The notes under the pieces are model-generated. The model made no database searches. It was given only the letters and a program-made list of their open reading frames with translations, and had not been told where the DNA came from. Source: Loktanella atrilutea (GTDB taxonomy: Bacteria; Pseudomonadota; Alphaproteobacteria; Rhodobacterales; Rhodobacteraceae). From it: a stretch of 64,000 nt of DNA. The stretch's first letter is position 1. The number at the start of each line of letters is the position of its first letter. Made by a program: the position numbers and the translations under genes. The stretch covers positions 186,001 to 250,000 of the forward strand of contig NZ_FQUE01000004.1 in NCBI RefSeq assembly GCF_900128995.1. The letters are read 5' to 3'. Shown here piece after piece: positions 46,387 to 56,753 of this stretch.

Positions 46387-47169
46387 TCAGGTCTGGGGTT
46401 CCACCCGCGCAAAAAGCCGTGACAGGGCCTTTGCCTCTTCGACGAAGCCGTAGGGCGGATTGACGACGAAGAGGCCGGAGCCGACCATGCCGTGACCGGG
46501 CCGCGCGGGCGGAAAGTTCACGGTATGAGAGATCGCATCGGGAAACTGGCGGTGCAGGGCGCGCAGCATCGGCCTGTGCCGGGCGTCGGTCAGGACCGGG
46601 TACCACAGCGCCAGAACCCCCACCGGCCAGCGGCGGTGCAGCTTGCGCAGGAACTCGGGCACGTCGTCGTAGTCCGATTTCACCTCCCAGCTGGGATCGC
46701 AGAGGAGCAGGCCGCGGCGCGGGTCCGGCGGGCAGCGGGACAGGGCCATGGCCAGACCGTCGGTCTGGCTGACGGTCACGCCGGGCAGGGCGGTGCGCAG
46801 GGCCGCGGCCTCTGCCGGGTGCAGTTCGGCGAGCGTGATCTCGTCCTCGAACCGCAGGGTTGTCTGCGCGATCAGGGGGCTGCCGGGATAGACCTGCGGC
46901 CCGTGATCCGCGCGGACCCTCGCCAGCGCGCGGGCAAAGGGGTGATCCGGCGCGAACCAGTCCGCGGCCAGCGCGATGCCGCGCGCCGCCTCGCCGGTCT
47001 TGGTGGCCTCCGGTCCCGACAGGTCATAGAGCGCGCGGCCGGCGTGGGTTTCGAGATACGACAGCGGCTTGGGCTTGCGCGTCATGTAGTCCAGCATCCA
47101 CGCCAGCAGGGCGTGCTTGTGGACGTCGGCCATGTTGCCCGCGTGATAGGCGTGTTGATATGATAGCAT
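46387..47169 (-). CDS. rlmJ: 23S rRNA (adenine2030-N6)-methyltransferase RlmJ
   Basis: 260-residue SAM-dependent methyltransferase modifying A2030 (E. coli numbering) of 23S rRNA. The N-terminal MLSYQHAYHAGNMADVHKHALLAWML is diagnostic; the SAM region YLETHAGRALYDL and the catalytic NPPYGF (about residues 240-245) are intact, with DPSWEVKSDY in between. The start is ATG 47169; a GTG at 47172 adds one residue. It is divergent from the MipA gene over about 100 bp. Confidence 0.92.
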   Translation of the reverse strand: MLSYQHAYHAGNMADVHKHALLAWMLDYMTRKPKPLSYLETHAGRALYDLSGPEATKTGEAARGIALAADWFAPDHPFARALARVRADHGPQVYPGSPLIAQTTLRFEDEITLAELHPAEAAALRTALPGVTVSQTDGLAMALSRCPPDPRRGLLLCDPSWEVKSDYDDVPEFLRKLHRRWPVGVLALWYPVLTDARHRPMLRALHRQFPDAISHTVNFPPARPGHGMVGSGLFVVNPPYGFVEEAKALSRLFARVEPQT

Positions 47170-47272
47170 CACTCTGCCCTAACGTGCTTTGGCAGCGTCG
47201 TGAAGCCTTGCCGGTCGGGGCTTTGCTGTTAGTGTCCCCGCAATCCTGATCCCAGTCCTGAAAGCCAGCACC

Positions 47273-48055
47273 ATGACCCTTTCCCGCCTGCTGCCCGCAG
47301 TCGTCCTCGCGGCACTTCTGCCGGTCGCGGCCGCAGCCCAGAACACCTTCTCCATCGGCCTCGGCCCGCAGATCCAGCCGGGCTACTTCGGATCCTCCGA
47401 CTACGAGACCGGGATCGGCGGCAGCTTCGACATCCAGGAGCTGAATATCGGGCCGCTGCACTTCGGCGACTCCAACGGGGTGGACGCGATGGGGTTAGGC
47501 TTTACCGGATCGCTGGGCTTCATCAACGAACGCAACGGCGTGAAATACCGCGAGCTGGCGGGCACCGACCCGATCGATGCCGCCATCGAACTGGGCGGCG
47601 GCATCACCTACACGGCGCAGAACTACTACCTCTTTGCCGTGGCGCGTTACGGCGTGACCGGGCACTCTGCCCTCGTCGGCGACATCGGCGCCGATGCGAT
47701 CTTCCGCCCCTCCGACCGGCTGGAGCTGCGGGTCGGTCCGCGCCTGTCCTTCGCCGACGACGAATTCGCGCAGCAGTATTTCGGCGTGACCGCGGCCGAG
47801 GCCGCCCGGGCGAAGGCGCTGGGGTCGCGCGTCGGGCAGTTCACGCCAGCGGCCGGCTACGACGCCAAGGGCGGACTGCTGGGTCAGGGGGTCGAGGCCT
47901 CTGCCGTCTACGACTTCACCCCCGACTGGTCGATGAAGGCGCTGGTGCGCTACGACCGGTTCGTGAACGACGCCGAGGACAGCCCGATCGTGCGGCAGGG
48001 CAAGGATTCGATGACCTCTGCCGGGCTGGTGCTGACGCGGCGCTTCAGCTTCTGA
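47273..48055 (+). CDS. MipA/OmpV-family outer-membrane protein
   Basis: 260-residue beta-barrel protein. Signal peptide LLPAVVLAALLPVAAAAQ, then FSIGLGPQIQPGYFGSSDYETGIGGSFDIQ, a typical MipA/OmpV opening. Strands continue to a terminal Phe (RRFSF), the BAM recognition signal. In E. coli MipA scaffolds murein synthesis complexes, but in this broad family the role is mostly unknown. A strong terminator follows. Confidence 0.88.
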   Translation: MTLSRLLPAVVLAALLPVAAAAQNTFSIGLGPQIQPGYFGSSDYETGIGGSFDIQELNIGPLHFGDSNGVDAMGLGFTGSLGFINERNGVKYRELAGTDPIDAAIELGGGITYTAQNYYLFAVARYGVTGHSALVGDIGADAIFRPSDRLELRVGPRLSFADDEFAQQYFGVTAAEAARAKALGSRVGQFTPAAGYDAKGGLLGQGVEASAVYDFTPDWSMKALVRYDRFVNDAEDSPIVRQGKDSMTSAGLVLTRRFSF

Positions 48056-48120
48056 GCGACGGCGGTGCGGCGCTGTCGGCCCTGACGGGCCGAGGCGCCC
48101 CGCCCGCCGTCCCCTGCGAC

Positions 48121-48150
48121 AGGCGCGTCCGGCTGCGGACGCGCCTTTTT
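48121..48150 (+). terminator. Rho-independent terminator after the MipA/OmpV gene
   Basis: Stem AGGCGCGTCC / GGACGCGCCT with a 6-base loop, followed by TTTT. Confidence 0.88.
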
Positions 48151-48173
48151 CGTGTCCGGGTGTTGCGGAAGGA

Positions 48174-48232
48174 GATGCGTGGGGGCGCCGCGCCCGTACC
48201 CCCGAGATATTCTCGACCATGGCAAGAGGGGG
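48174..48232 (+). repeat. Extragenic repeat, copy 2
   Basis: GATGCGTGGGGGCGCCGCGC then CCGTACCCCCGAGATATTCT, aligning with copy 3 at 48282 with about ten differences over 50 bp. Same family as the inverted copy at 14957. Non-coding; sits between the MipA terminator and pyrG. Confidence 0.65.
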
Positions 48233-48281
48233 CTGGCGGGGGGCGGGCGCGCTGATTTCAGAGGCCGAGGGGGTATCGGGG

Positions 48282-48340
48282 CGATGCGCGGGGGCGCTGC
48301 CCCCGCACCCCCGAGGTATTTTCGACGAGAAGAAGGGGGG
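48282..48340 (+). repeat. Extragenic repeat, copy 3
   Basis: GATGCGCGGGGGCGCTGCCC then CCGCACCCCCGAGGTATTTT and CGACGAGAAGAAGGGGGG, ending 3 bp before the pyrG stop. The GGGGGCG(C)TGCCCCC part can form a hairpin and may serve as the end of the pyrG transcript. Confidence 0.65.
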
Positions 48341-48343
48341 ACG

Positions 48344-49987
48344 TCAGACCAGGCGGCTGTTTTCCACGGCGGCGCGGACGAAGTCGGCGAAGAGAGGGTG
48401 GGGGGCGAAGGGTTTCGACTTCAGCTCCGGATGGAACTGGACACCGATGAACCACGGGTGGTCGGCCCATTCGACGATCTCCGGCAGCTTGCCGTCGGGC
48501 GACATGCCGGTGAAGCACAGGCCCGTCGCTTCCAGCTTTTCGCGGTAGCGGGTGTCGACCTCGTAGCGGTGGCGGTGGCGTTCCTCGATCGCCGTGGTGC
48601 CGTAGACATCGGCCACGCGGGATCCTTCGCGCAGGACCGCGTCGTAGGAGCCCAGCCGCATGGTGCCGCCCTTGGCGTCGTCGGCCTTGCGCGCGACGGT
48701 CTGGTTGCCGCGGATCCATTCCTTCAGGTGGTAGACCACCGGTTCGAACCGGCGGCTGCCGGATTCGTGGTCGAATTCCTCCGACCCGGCGGTGGTCAGG
48801 CCCGCGACGTTGCGCGCAGCCTCGATCACCGCCATCTGCATGCCGAGGCAGATGCCGAGGTAGGGCACGCCCTTTTCGCGTGCGAACTGCGCGGCCTTGA
48901 TCTTGCCTTCGGTGCCGCGTTCGCCGAAGCCGCCGGGCACGAGGATCGCGTGGAAGCCTTCGAGGTAGGGGGCGGCATCCTCGCGGTCGAAGAGTTCGGC
49001 GTCGACCCAGTCGATCCGCACCTTGACCCGGTTCGCCATGCCGCCGTGGGTCAGCGCCTCTGCGATGGATTTGTAGGCGTCTTCCAGCTGCGTGTACTTG
49101 CCGACGATGGCGACGCTGACCTCGCCCTCGGGGTTGTGGATGCGGTCGGCCACGTCGTGCCAGACGGCAAGGTTCGGCGCCGGCGCGGGCGAGATGTTGA
49201 AGGCGTCGAGCACCGCCTGGTCGAGGCCCTGCGCGTGGTAGGCCAGCGGCGCCTCGTAGATCGACTTGAGGTCGTAGGCGGCGATGACGGCGTCCTTGCG
49301 GACGTTGCAGAAGAGGCCGATCTTTTCCCGCTCACGCTCCGGGATCGGGTGTTCGGACCGGCAGACGAGGATGTCGGGGGCGAGGCCGATGCTGCGCAGC
49401 TCCTTGACCGAGTGCTGCGTCGGCTTGGTCTTCAGCTCTCCGCTCGCGGCGAGGTAGGGCAGCAGCGTGAGGTGCATGAAGATGCACTGGCCGCGGGGCT
49501 TGTCCTGCGCGAACTGGCGGATCGCCTCGAAGAAGGGCAGGCCCTCGATGTCGCCGACGGTGCCGCCGATCTCGCAGAGCATGAAGTCGACCTCGTCCTC
49601 GCCGATGCGGATGAAGTCCTTAATTTCGTTGGTAACGTGGGGAATGACCTGGATCGTCTTGCCAAGGTAGTCGCCGCGCCGTTCCTTTTCCAGCACCGTC
49701 GAATAGACCCGGCCGGAGGAGATGGAATCGGTCATCCGCGCCGCGACCCCGGTGAAGCGTTCGTAGTGCCCGAGGTCGAGGTCGGTTTCCGCGCCGTCGT
49801 CGGTCACGAAGACCTCGCCATGTTCGAAGGGGGACATCGTGCCGGGGTCGACGTTCAGGTAGGGGTCGAGCTTGCGCAGGCGGACCGTGTAGCCGCGGGC
49901 CTGCAGCAGTGCGCCGAGGGCGGCGGAGGCGAGGCCCTTGCCCAGGGACGACACGACGCCGCCCGTAATGAAAATGAAACGTGCCAT
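48344..49987 (-). CDS. pyrG: CTP synthase
   Basis: 547-residue enzyme making CTP from UTP, ATP and glutamine. The synthetase domain opens with [30 protein letters not shown] (P-loop); the UTP/inhibitor region holds [19 protein letters not shown]. The C-terminal class I amidotransferase carries Cys in [18 protein letters not shown] and the His/Glu pair in [10 protein letters not shown]. Length is normal. secG lies directly upstream on the same strand, as in many alphaproteobacteria. Confidence 0.96.
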   Translation of the reverse strand: MARFIFITGGVVSSLGKGLASAALGALLQARGYTVRLRKLDPYLNVDPGTMSPFEHGEVFVTDDGAETDLDLGHYERFTGVAARMTDSISSGRVYSTVLEKERRGDYLGKTIQVIPHVTNEIKDFIRIGEDEVDFMLCEIGGTVGDIEGLPFFEAIRQFAQDKPRGQCIFMHLTLLPYLAASGELKTKPTQHSVKELRSIGLAPDILVCRSEHPIPEREREKIGLFCNVRKDAVIAAYDLKSIYEAPLAYHAQGLDQAVLDAFNISPAPAPNLAVWHDVADRIHNPEGEVSVAIVGKYTQLEDAYKSIAEALTHGGMANRVKVRIDWVDAELFDREDAAPYLEGFHAILVPGGFGERGTEGKIKAAQFAREKGVPYLGICLGMQMAVIEAARNVAGLTTAGSEEFDHESGSRRFEPVVYHLKEWIRGNQTVARKADDAKGGTMRLGSYDAVLREGSRVADVYGTTAIEERHRHRYEVDTRYREKLEATGLCFTGMSPDGKLPEIVEWADHPWFIGVQFHPELKSKPFAPHPLFADFVRAAVENSRLV

Positions 49988-50150
49988 GGAAGGGCCCCCG
50001 TGGGTGTCAGAATTGCAGACTGCGAACCCCTTGGGATCGCATCATCACGGGATTTGAGGATAGCCCGAAAAGGCCACCCGGCGCAACCCGTGACGCAAGA
50101 TCATGATGTGCCGCGCGCAGGCGCGGCAACGTCTAGTGGGCGGTGCGGCG

Positions 50151-50801
50151 TCAGTTTCCGGCCGGCGCCGGCGCGGTATCGCCGGCGGCAGGCGCATCCG
50201 CAGCCGGGGCCGCATCGGCAGGCGCCGCATCGGCGGGGGCAGTGTCGGACGGGGCTGTCGCAGCGGGGGCCGTATTGGCGGGGGCTGCTTCAGTCGGGGC
50301 CGTATTGGCTGGGGCGGTGGCTGCGGGTGCCTCCGTCGCCGGCGTCTCTGCGGCAGGTGCGTCAGGTGTCGTGTCGGGTGCCGCGGCATCCGGTGCCGGC
50401 ACGGTTGCGTCGGCGGGCGCCGTCGCCGCGGGGGCGGCATCGGTGGCGCCGGGCGTCAGGGACGCATCGTTCGCCGGCGGCGGAAGGAGATCGTTGCCGA
50501 GGCCCGGCGTGGCGGGCGCGGCCGGTTCCGACACGGGCGCATCCTGCAGCCGGTCGACGACCGAGGCGCCGGCCGCATTTTCTGCCGCGATGATGGTCAG
50601 CGCGATCGAGGTCGCGATGAAGCACAGGGCCAGGATCCATGTCACCTTGCCCATCGCCGTCGGCGCGGGCCGGCTGCCGGTGGCGCCGCCGCTGCCGCCC
50701 ATGCCCAGACCGCCGCCCTCTGACCGCTGCAGCAGCACGGTCCCGATCAGCGTCAGCGCGAGGATCAGGTGGATGACAAGGACGACGTTTTCGTATTGCA
50801 T
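50151..50801 (-). CDS. secG: Protein translocase subunit SecG with a long Ala/Pro tail
   Basis: 216 residues. The SecG core is the first ~73: TM1 (about 5-24), the cytoplasmic loop LLQRSEGGGLGMGGSGG, and TM2 (about 53-73). SecG assists SecYE in protein export. The remaining ~140 residues are extremely rich in Ala, Pro, Thr and Asp (runs like ATAPANTAPTEAAPANTAPA), intrinsically disordered, and on the same side as the N-terminus. E. coli SecG has 110 residues in total; Rhodobacterales often have somewhat longer tails, but this one is unusually long. Confidence 0.88.
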   Translation of the reverse strand: MQYENVVLVIHLILALTLIGTVLLQRSEGGGLGMGGSGGATGSRPAPTAMGKVTWILALCFIATSIALTIIAAENAAGASVVDRLQDAPVSEPAAPATPGLGNDLLPPPANDASLTPGATDAAPAATAPADATVPAPDAAAPDTTPDAPAAETPATEAPAATAPANTAPTEAAPANTAPAATAPSDTAPADAAPADAAPAADAPAAGDTAPAPAGN

Positions 50802-51037
50802 GACGAAGGGGCCTGCGGGTTGCCTGCGGTTCGGCGCTGTCTATGCCGAAGGACCCCATGCCGCAACCCCAAAGCACGGCGCGTCCGGGACCGCCTGTCA
50901 ATGGCGGAATGGCGCGATCCGGCGCCGGGCGGGCGGCTTTGTGGCTCCGCTTCGCCGTGCCGCATGTTTTTCGGTTTCATGACCCCGCCGGGACGCATAT
51001 AGCGGTCAGCGGAATTTCCGGCAGAGGACCTGGTATC

Positions 51038-52329
<1,292 letters not shown>

Positions 52330-52333
<4 letters not shown>

Positions 52334-52569
52334 ACGGCTGGTTCGCCAACCTCAGCTACCGCGCCCGCAAGCGGTGGGCGCTGGTGATCCTCGTGATCGG
52401 TCTGCCGGCCTATATCATCGTGGCGGTCACCGTGACCTCGACGCTGGACCGGCCGTCGATCTGGCTGGAACTGGCGATCTATGTCGGGCTTGGCATCCTC
52501 TGGGCCTGGCCGTTCCGCAGCATCTTTCGCGGGATCGGTCAGGCGGACCCGGACGACCGCGACGACTGA
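52330..52569 (+). CDS. DUF2842 family small membrane protein
   Basis: 79-residue inner-membrane protein with two TM helices (about 18-38 and 45-62), starting [21 protein letters not shown], which matches DUF2842, a family restricted to alphaproteobacteria. ATG 52330 overlaps the purA TGA, so it is translationally coupled. The C-terminus is acidic (QADPDDRDD). Function is unknown. Confidence 0.88.
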
Positions 52570-52591
52570 ACGGTATGTCGGACAAGACGAA

Positions 52592-52621
52592 AGGCGGCAG
52601 GAGTGATCCCGCCGCCTTTCT
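52592..52621. terminator. Terminator between DUF2842 and the large disordered protein gene
   Basis: Stem AGGCGGC(A)GGA / TCC(C)GCCGCCT with GTGA loop and one internal mismatch, then TTTCTTC on the plus strand. Both flanking genes end here (convergent), so it may serve both directions. Confidence 0.7.
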
Positions 52622-52641
52622 TCGTTCCGAAGCGGCCGACG

Positions 52642-55104
52642 TCAGCCGCCGGCGACCATCGACTCCGGCCGGAAACGGGTGCGGGCCGACACCGCGAAGC
52701 GGCCGTTGCGCACCCGTTCGATGCGGCCCTGGCGCAGCAGCGTGCCGAATGACCGCAGGCCGTCCTCGCGGCTGAAATCCTCGGCCACGGTCTGCTTGAC
52801 CTTCTGCATGATGTGCGGGCGCGAGAAATCCTCCGACCCTTCGACGAAGGCCGTGTAGGCGGCCGCCGCTTCCAGCAAGTCCTGCAGGCTGGTCGCGCCC
52901 ATCTGCGCGGCGAATTCGGCGAAGTTGCCGACATCATGCGCGGTCGTGGCCGCGGCGGCAGGTGTCGCGATGCGGCGCGGCTGCACCGGTTCCGCCGGTG
53001 CGGTATCGACGAGGTCGATGCGCTGGCTCGCCACCAGTTTCAAGGGCGCGGGACGCGGACGCTCCGACCGCTCGGTCGCGGCCTCGGGGCGGGACGCACG
53101 GCGGGGCTGCACGACCTTCTGCAGGTCGTCGCGGAACACGTCTTCGGTGGTGGCGCGGTCGGACTTCGGTTCGCCCAGCTGGCGCGCGGCCTCTGTCGCG
53201 GCCACGGCGGCCTTGAGGTGGGCGATCGCGTTGCGGCGGCGGCTCGCCTCGGGGTCGGCGAGTTCGTCGTCGGCCTGCGACATGATGCGCGACATTTCCG
53301 CCTCGGAGGTGCCGGGCAGGGGGTCGCGGCGCGCCTTCGGGTGGGCGTCGTCCTGCGCCGCTGCGTGGTCGGCGTCGGTTTCGGCCGGTGCCGTGGCGGC
53401 GCGAAGGACCTGCGCGGCCTCCTGCTCCGCGGCGAGGGCCGCGAGCTCGCGCTGCAGATCGGCCTCGTCGTCTTCCGACAGGGTGCTTTCGATGGTGTCG
53501 GGGTCGAAGTCCATCAGGTCTTCGGCGCCATCGCGGGCCGCGACGGAATCGGCGAAGTCGTCTTCGTGGCTGGACGACGGGGTGTCATCGGTCCGGGTTT
53601 CGTCCGCGGCGGGGGCGTCCGGGACGATCGCTGCGGCCGAGGTCTCGGATGTGGCGGGCGCGTTGTCGTCTGCCGGGGCCTCGGGGAAGGCGGCTTGGGA
53701 CGGGGCCGGCGTCGCGGGTGTGACCGCGGCGGGCGCCGGTGCCGTGGACGGCTGTGGCGGGATCGCGGCCTCGGGATCGCGGGGGCGGCGGGTGACGCGC
53801 AGGATCCGGCCGCGGGGGGCGGCAGGCCGCACGACCGGCGCGACGACGGGCGTGGGGTTGGCGGCGGCATCGGCGTCGCGCGGCGCCGTATCGCCGCCGT
53901 CGTCGGGTGTCGCGGCCGCCACGGGTGCAGCTACCGCCTGATCCCGCGGGGTCTGGCGCAGCCCGGCCCGCCGCAGGTTGCGCAGCACGGCAGAGATCTG
54001 GTCGTCGGTGTCATCCGTGGCGTCGGTCGCTGCGTCTTCGGACGCCTCGTCGGTCGTGGCGGAATTGGTGATCTCCTCGGCCGACGTCACGGCGTCGCCG
54101 TCGGTCTCGACCTTCGCGGCGTCCTGTTCGGCCGCATCATCGACCCTGTCCCGGGACGGGTCCCCATCATTCCCGTCTGCTGCGTCGAGGGCGTCGTCGG
54201 CCCCGGCATCGGGCAGCGGGACCGGGTCCGTTCCGGTGGCGGCCGGCGCGACGTCGATGTCGGCTGTGCCTTCGCGGCTCTGCACGGTGTCGCCCGGCGT
54301 AGGTTCGGCCTTGGGCGACGTCGGCGCCGACAGGCCCATCCCGTCGCCCCCGGCGTCATCCTGATCCTCGGCATAGGCAGAGGGCGTCGCGAGGGGCACG
54401 CCGCCGACCACCGCGCGGATCCGCTGCAGCTTGGCCGCGACGCTGTCCGCATCGGGGTGCGCGGGGACCACCGTCCGCGGTGGCGCGGCAGTGACGTCAG
54501 GGCGTGTGTCGGCGGCCACCTCGGCGGTGTCATCGGCGACATCCGCATCCTCTGCCGAAGCACGGGCCAGCTCTGCGGCGCGGGCGACGGCGGGACGCTG
54601 CTGCGGCGGACGCGGGGCGGGCGGCATCGCCGGCGCAGGGTCCTGCACGGCGACTGGCGTCTCATCCGCCTCCGCCTTTGGGGTAAGGGTTTCGATATCC
54701 GCGGCAGCGGCGGCATTCGCGGGCTGCAGAAGGTCCGCGACCTGTGGCGCCGGCGCCTTCTCTGGCGCGGCCTGTGCCGGTTCCACCTGCGGCTGCGGTG
54801 CGGCAACGGGCGTGTCGGCCACCTGCGGCATCGACGCCCCGGGGTCCGGTTCGCTGGCGCGCAGGACGATTCCCGTGGTGCTCGACCGCATCTCCACCCG
54901 GCGCGAGATCTCGCGCTCTGCGATCCGGGTCAGCATCTCTGCATCGGGCGTCGGCGGCTCTGCCCCGAAATAGCGGTCGCCCGCGGCCAGGTCGCGGAAG
55001 TATTCCGCGATCGCCTTCATCGTCGAGAAGGAATCATCGAATCCCTCCAGTGTGCACGAGAATGTGCCATAGGAAACGGTGAGAATCTTGCTCGACTCAA
55101 CCAT
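52642..55104 (-). CDS. Large mostly disordered protein with conserved ends
   Basis: 820 residues, no recognised catalytic domain. The N-terminal ~75 residues (MVESSKILTVSYGTFSCTLE, MKAIAEYFRDLAAGDRYFGA, LTRIAEREISRRVE) look like a small conserved domain. Residues about 76-540 are acidic and rich in Ala, Pro, Asp and Thr, certainly disordered, with a short basic island GRILRVTRRPRDPE. The last ~270 residues regain order (TLSEDDEADLQRELAALAAEQEAAQVLR; then VGNFAEFAAQMGATSLQDLL and EDFSREDGLRSFGTLLRQGRIERVRNGRF), the last part resembling a winged-helix-like unit. Roseobacter relatives are sometimes labelled chemotaxis CheA, which I do not support: no HPt or histidine-kinase motifs are present. 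Divergent from the TPK gene. Confidence 0.75.
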   Translation of the reverse strand: MVESSKILTVSYGTFSCTLEGFDDSFSTMKAIAEYFRDLAAGDRYFGAEPPTPDAEMLTRIAEREISRRVEMRSSTTGIVLRASEPDPGASMPQVADTPVAAPQPQVEPAQAAPEKAPAPQVADLLQPANAAAAADIETLTPKAEADETPVAVQDPAPAMPPAPRPPQQRPAVARAAELARASAEDADVADDTAEVAADTRPDVTAAPPRTVVPAHPDADSVAAKLQRIRAVVGGVPLATPSAYAEDQDDAGGDGMGLSAPTSPKAEPTPGDTVQSREGTADIDVAPAATGTDPVPLPDAGADDALDAADGNDGDPSRDRVDDAAEQDAAKVETDGDAVTSAEEITNSATTDEASEDAATDATDDTDDQISAVLRNLRRAGLRQTPRDQAVAAPVAAATPDDGGDTAPRDADAAANPTPVVAPVVRPAAPRGRILRVTRRPRDPEAAIPPQPSTAPAPAAVTPATPAPSQAAFPEAPADDNAPATSETSAAAIVPDAPAADETRTDDTPSSSHEDDFADSVAARDGAEDLMDFDPDTIESTLSEDDEADLQRELAALAAEQEAAQVLRAATAPAETDADHAAAQDDAHPKARRDPLPGTSEAEMSRIMSQADDELADPEASRRRNAIAHLKAAVAATEAARQLGEPKSDRATTEDVFRDDLQKVVQPRRASRPEAATERSERPRPAPLKLVASQRIDLVDTAPAEPVQPRRIATPAAAATTAHDVGNFAEFAAQMGATSLQDLLEAAAAYTAFVEGSEDFSRPHIMQKVKQTVAEDFSREDGLRSFGTLLRQGRIERVRNGRFAVSARTRFRPESMVAGG

Positions 55105-55243
55105 GATTTCGCTCGCTTTCTGCCACTCCAGGTGAGAGCCTGTTTACCAGCAATTGGATCGCAAAGCGGCACCGGCAGGCGGTTGCGACGGGTTGATTTC
55201 GTGTCCCTTTCAAGGAATGTCGCCCGAAAGAGGACAATACCCC

Positions 55244-55906
55244 ATGATCCAGCCGATTGTTCACGCAGCGACTCCTGTCACGCTTCTGGGCGGTGCCGAT
55301 ATAGACGCGGGCGACCTTAACATGTGCCTGCGCCTTGCGCCAATGGTCGTGGCCGCCGACGGCGGCGCGGACCATGCGCTGCGGGCGGGACGGTCCCCCG
55401 TCGCGGTGATCGGCGACATGGATTCGCTGACCGAAGCCGCCCGCACGGCCTTTGCCGCCGTGCTGCATCCGGTGGCAGAGCAGGATACCACGGATTTCGA
55501 GAAATGCCTGACCCGCATCCGGGCGCCCCTGATCCTTGCGGCGGGATTCCTCGGCGGGCGGCTGGATCACACGTTGTCGACGCTGGGTGTGCTGGCACGG
55601 TTGCGGGCCTGCCATGTGGTGCTGGTCACGCGGGACGATGTCTGCGTCCTGCTGCCCGCGGGCGAAAGCCTGTGGCCGCTGGCGGCGGGGCTCCGTCTGG
55701 GCGTGCTGCCGCTGGGCGCGGCGCGGGTCAGCAGCGCGGGGCTGCGCTGGGATCTGAACGACCGTGCGATGGCGCCGGACGGGCTGGTCAGCAGTTCCAA
55801 CGCGGTGGCGTCGGACCCGGTCAGGCTGCAGGTGGCAGGCCCGGTCCTGCTGACCCTGCCGCGACAGGCCGCAGGGGTCGTGACAGACGTCGTTCTCGGA
55901 CGATGA
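55244..55906 (+). CDS. thiN: Thiamine pyrophosphokinase
   Basis: 220-residue enzyme transferring pyrophosphate from ATP to thiamine. The TPK signature is clear: VVAADGGADHALRAG, then VIGDMDSLTEAA, QDTTDFEKCL and GFLGGRLDHTL (magnesium/thiamine sites). The C-terminal thiamine-binding beta domain includes GLRWDLNDRAMAPDGLVSSSN. ATG 55244 has GAAAGAGGA 8-15 bp upstream; the longer frame to 55154 is unlikely. No TPP riboswitch is seen. Its last 86 bp overlap the end of the convergent EamA gene, an unusually long overlap. Confidence 0.92.
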   Translation: MIQPIVHAATPVTLLGGADIDAGDLNMCLRLAPMVVAADGGADHALRAGRSPVAVIGDMDSLTEAARTAFAAVLHPVAEQDTTDFEKCLTRIRAPLILAAGFLGGRLDHTLSTLGVLARLRACHVVLVTRDDVCVLLPAGESLWPLAAGLRLGVLPLGAARVSSAGLRWDLNDRAMAPDGLVSSSNAVASDPVRLQVAGPVLLTLPRQAAGVVTDVVLGR

Positions 55907-56753
55907 CGTAAAGCCCCGCGGCGACGGTGACGACGATGCCGAAGGCCGCAAGGCCGTTCGGCAGGTCGCGGAACATCACCCAGCCGATCGCGGTGCCGAA
56001 GGGGATTTCCAGATACTGCATCGGGGCGAGCGTGGCGGCGGGGGCCAGCCGCAGGCTGGCGGTCATCATCAGCTGCGCCACCGTGCCCATGATTCCCATC
56101 ACCGCCAGCATCGCAAGGTCAGAGGACGCGGGCAGGGCCGTCAGTCCGCGGTCCGGGACCAGCAGGACGGCGAGGCCGACCAGCACGCTGGCCTGCCAGC
56201 CGCTGATCGCCTGCATCCGCAACGCGCCCACCCGGCGCGAGATGTGGCGCGTCACCAGCATGAAGCCGGCGAAGCAGACCGCGACCCCCAGCGGCAGCAG
56301 GGCCGCGGCGCCGACGGCGACGAAATTCGGCTGGATGACCAGCAGTGTGCCCACGAAACCCACGGCGCAGGCGCCAAGGCGATGCGCCCCCACCGCCTCG
56401 CCCAGCAGCGCCCAGCCCAGCAGCAGCGCGATGAAAGGCATGACGAAGGCGATCGCCAGCGCGTCGGCCAGCGGCAGCACCCGCAGGGCCGCGAACATCA
56501 GGCCCATGCCGCCGATGTGCAGCACGGTGCGCAGGGCGACCAGACCGCGGGTGCCGCGGGGCGCGCGCAGGCTCTCGCCCTGCCACAGGGCCGCGACCCC
56601 GAGGAAAGCAGCCTGCGTGACGAATCGCGACAGCATCAGGATCAGCAGGCCGGTGCCGGTGCCCAGAAGCTTGGCCATGCCGTCGCCCAAGGGCGCCAGA
56701 ACGCAGAACCCCAGCATCAGCAGGATTCCCGCGAAGGGACGGTCGCCGGTCAC
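55821..56753 (-). CDS. EamA/DMT transporter (tandem copy 2)
   Basis: 310-residue DMT-superfamily protein with about 10 TM helices, two EamA halves. GTG 56753 (VTGDRPFAGILLMLGFCVLAPLGDGMAKLLG) overlaps the TGA of copy 1 by GTGA. Strongly similar in layout to copy 1, with RVLPLADALAIAFVMPFIALLLGWALLGE and APAATLAPMQYLEIPFGTAIGW. Substrate unknown; relatives export amino acids or other metabolites. The C-terminus runs 86 bp into the thiN coding region on the other strand. Confidence 0.85.
   Translation of the reverse strand: MTGDRPFAGILLMLGFCVLAPLGDGMAKLLGTGTGLLILMLSRFVTQAAFLGVAALWQGESLRAPRGTRGLVALRTVLHIGGMGLMFAALRVLPLADALAIAFVMPFIALLLGWALLGEAVGAHRLGACAVGFVGTLLVIQPNFVAVGAAALLPLGVAVCFAGFMLVTRHISRRVGALRMQAISGWQASVLVGLAVLLVPDRGLTALPASSDLAMLAVMGIMGTVAQLMMTASLRLAPAATLAPMQYLEIPFGTAIGWVMFRDLPNGLAAFGIVVTVAAGLYVIVRERRLSRPLRPVAAGSAGPGLPPAA

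Noticed and set aside
48174-48340. CRISPR-like or direct-repeat array between MipA and pyrG
   Set aside because: Only two imperfect copies without uniform spacers; they fit a dispersed extragenic repeat instead.
50110-50127. GCCGCGC/GCGCGGC hairpin between secG and pyrG as an intrinsic terminator
   Set aside because: Stem of only 7 bp and no T-run on the minus strand; the two genes may simply be cotranscribed.
52642-55104. Annotation of the 820-residue protein as chemotaxis histidine kinase CheA
   Set aside because: No HPt histidine motif, no HATPase N/G boxes and no CheW-like domain are present.
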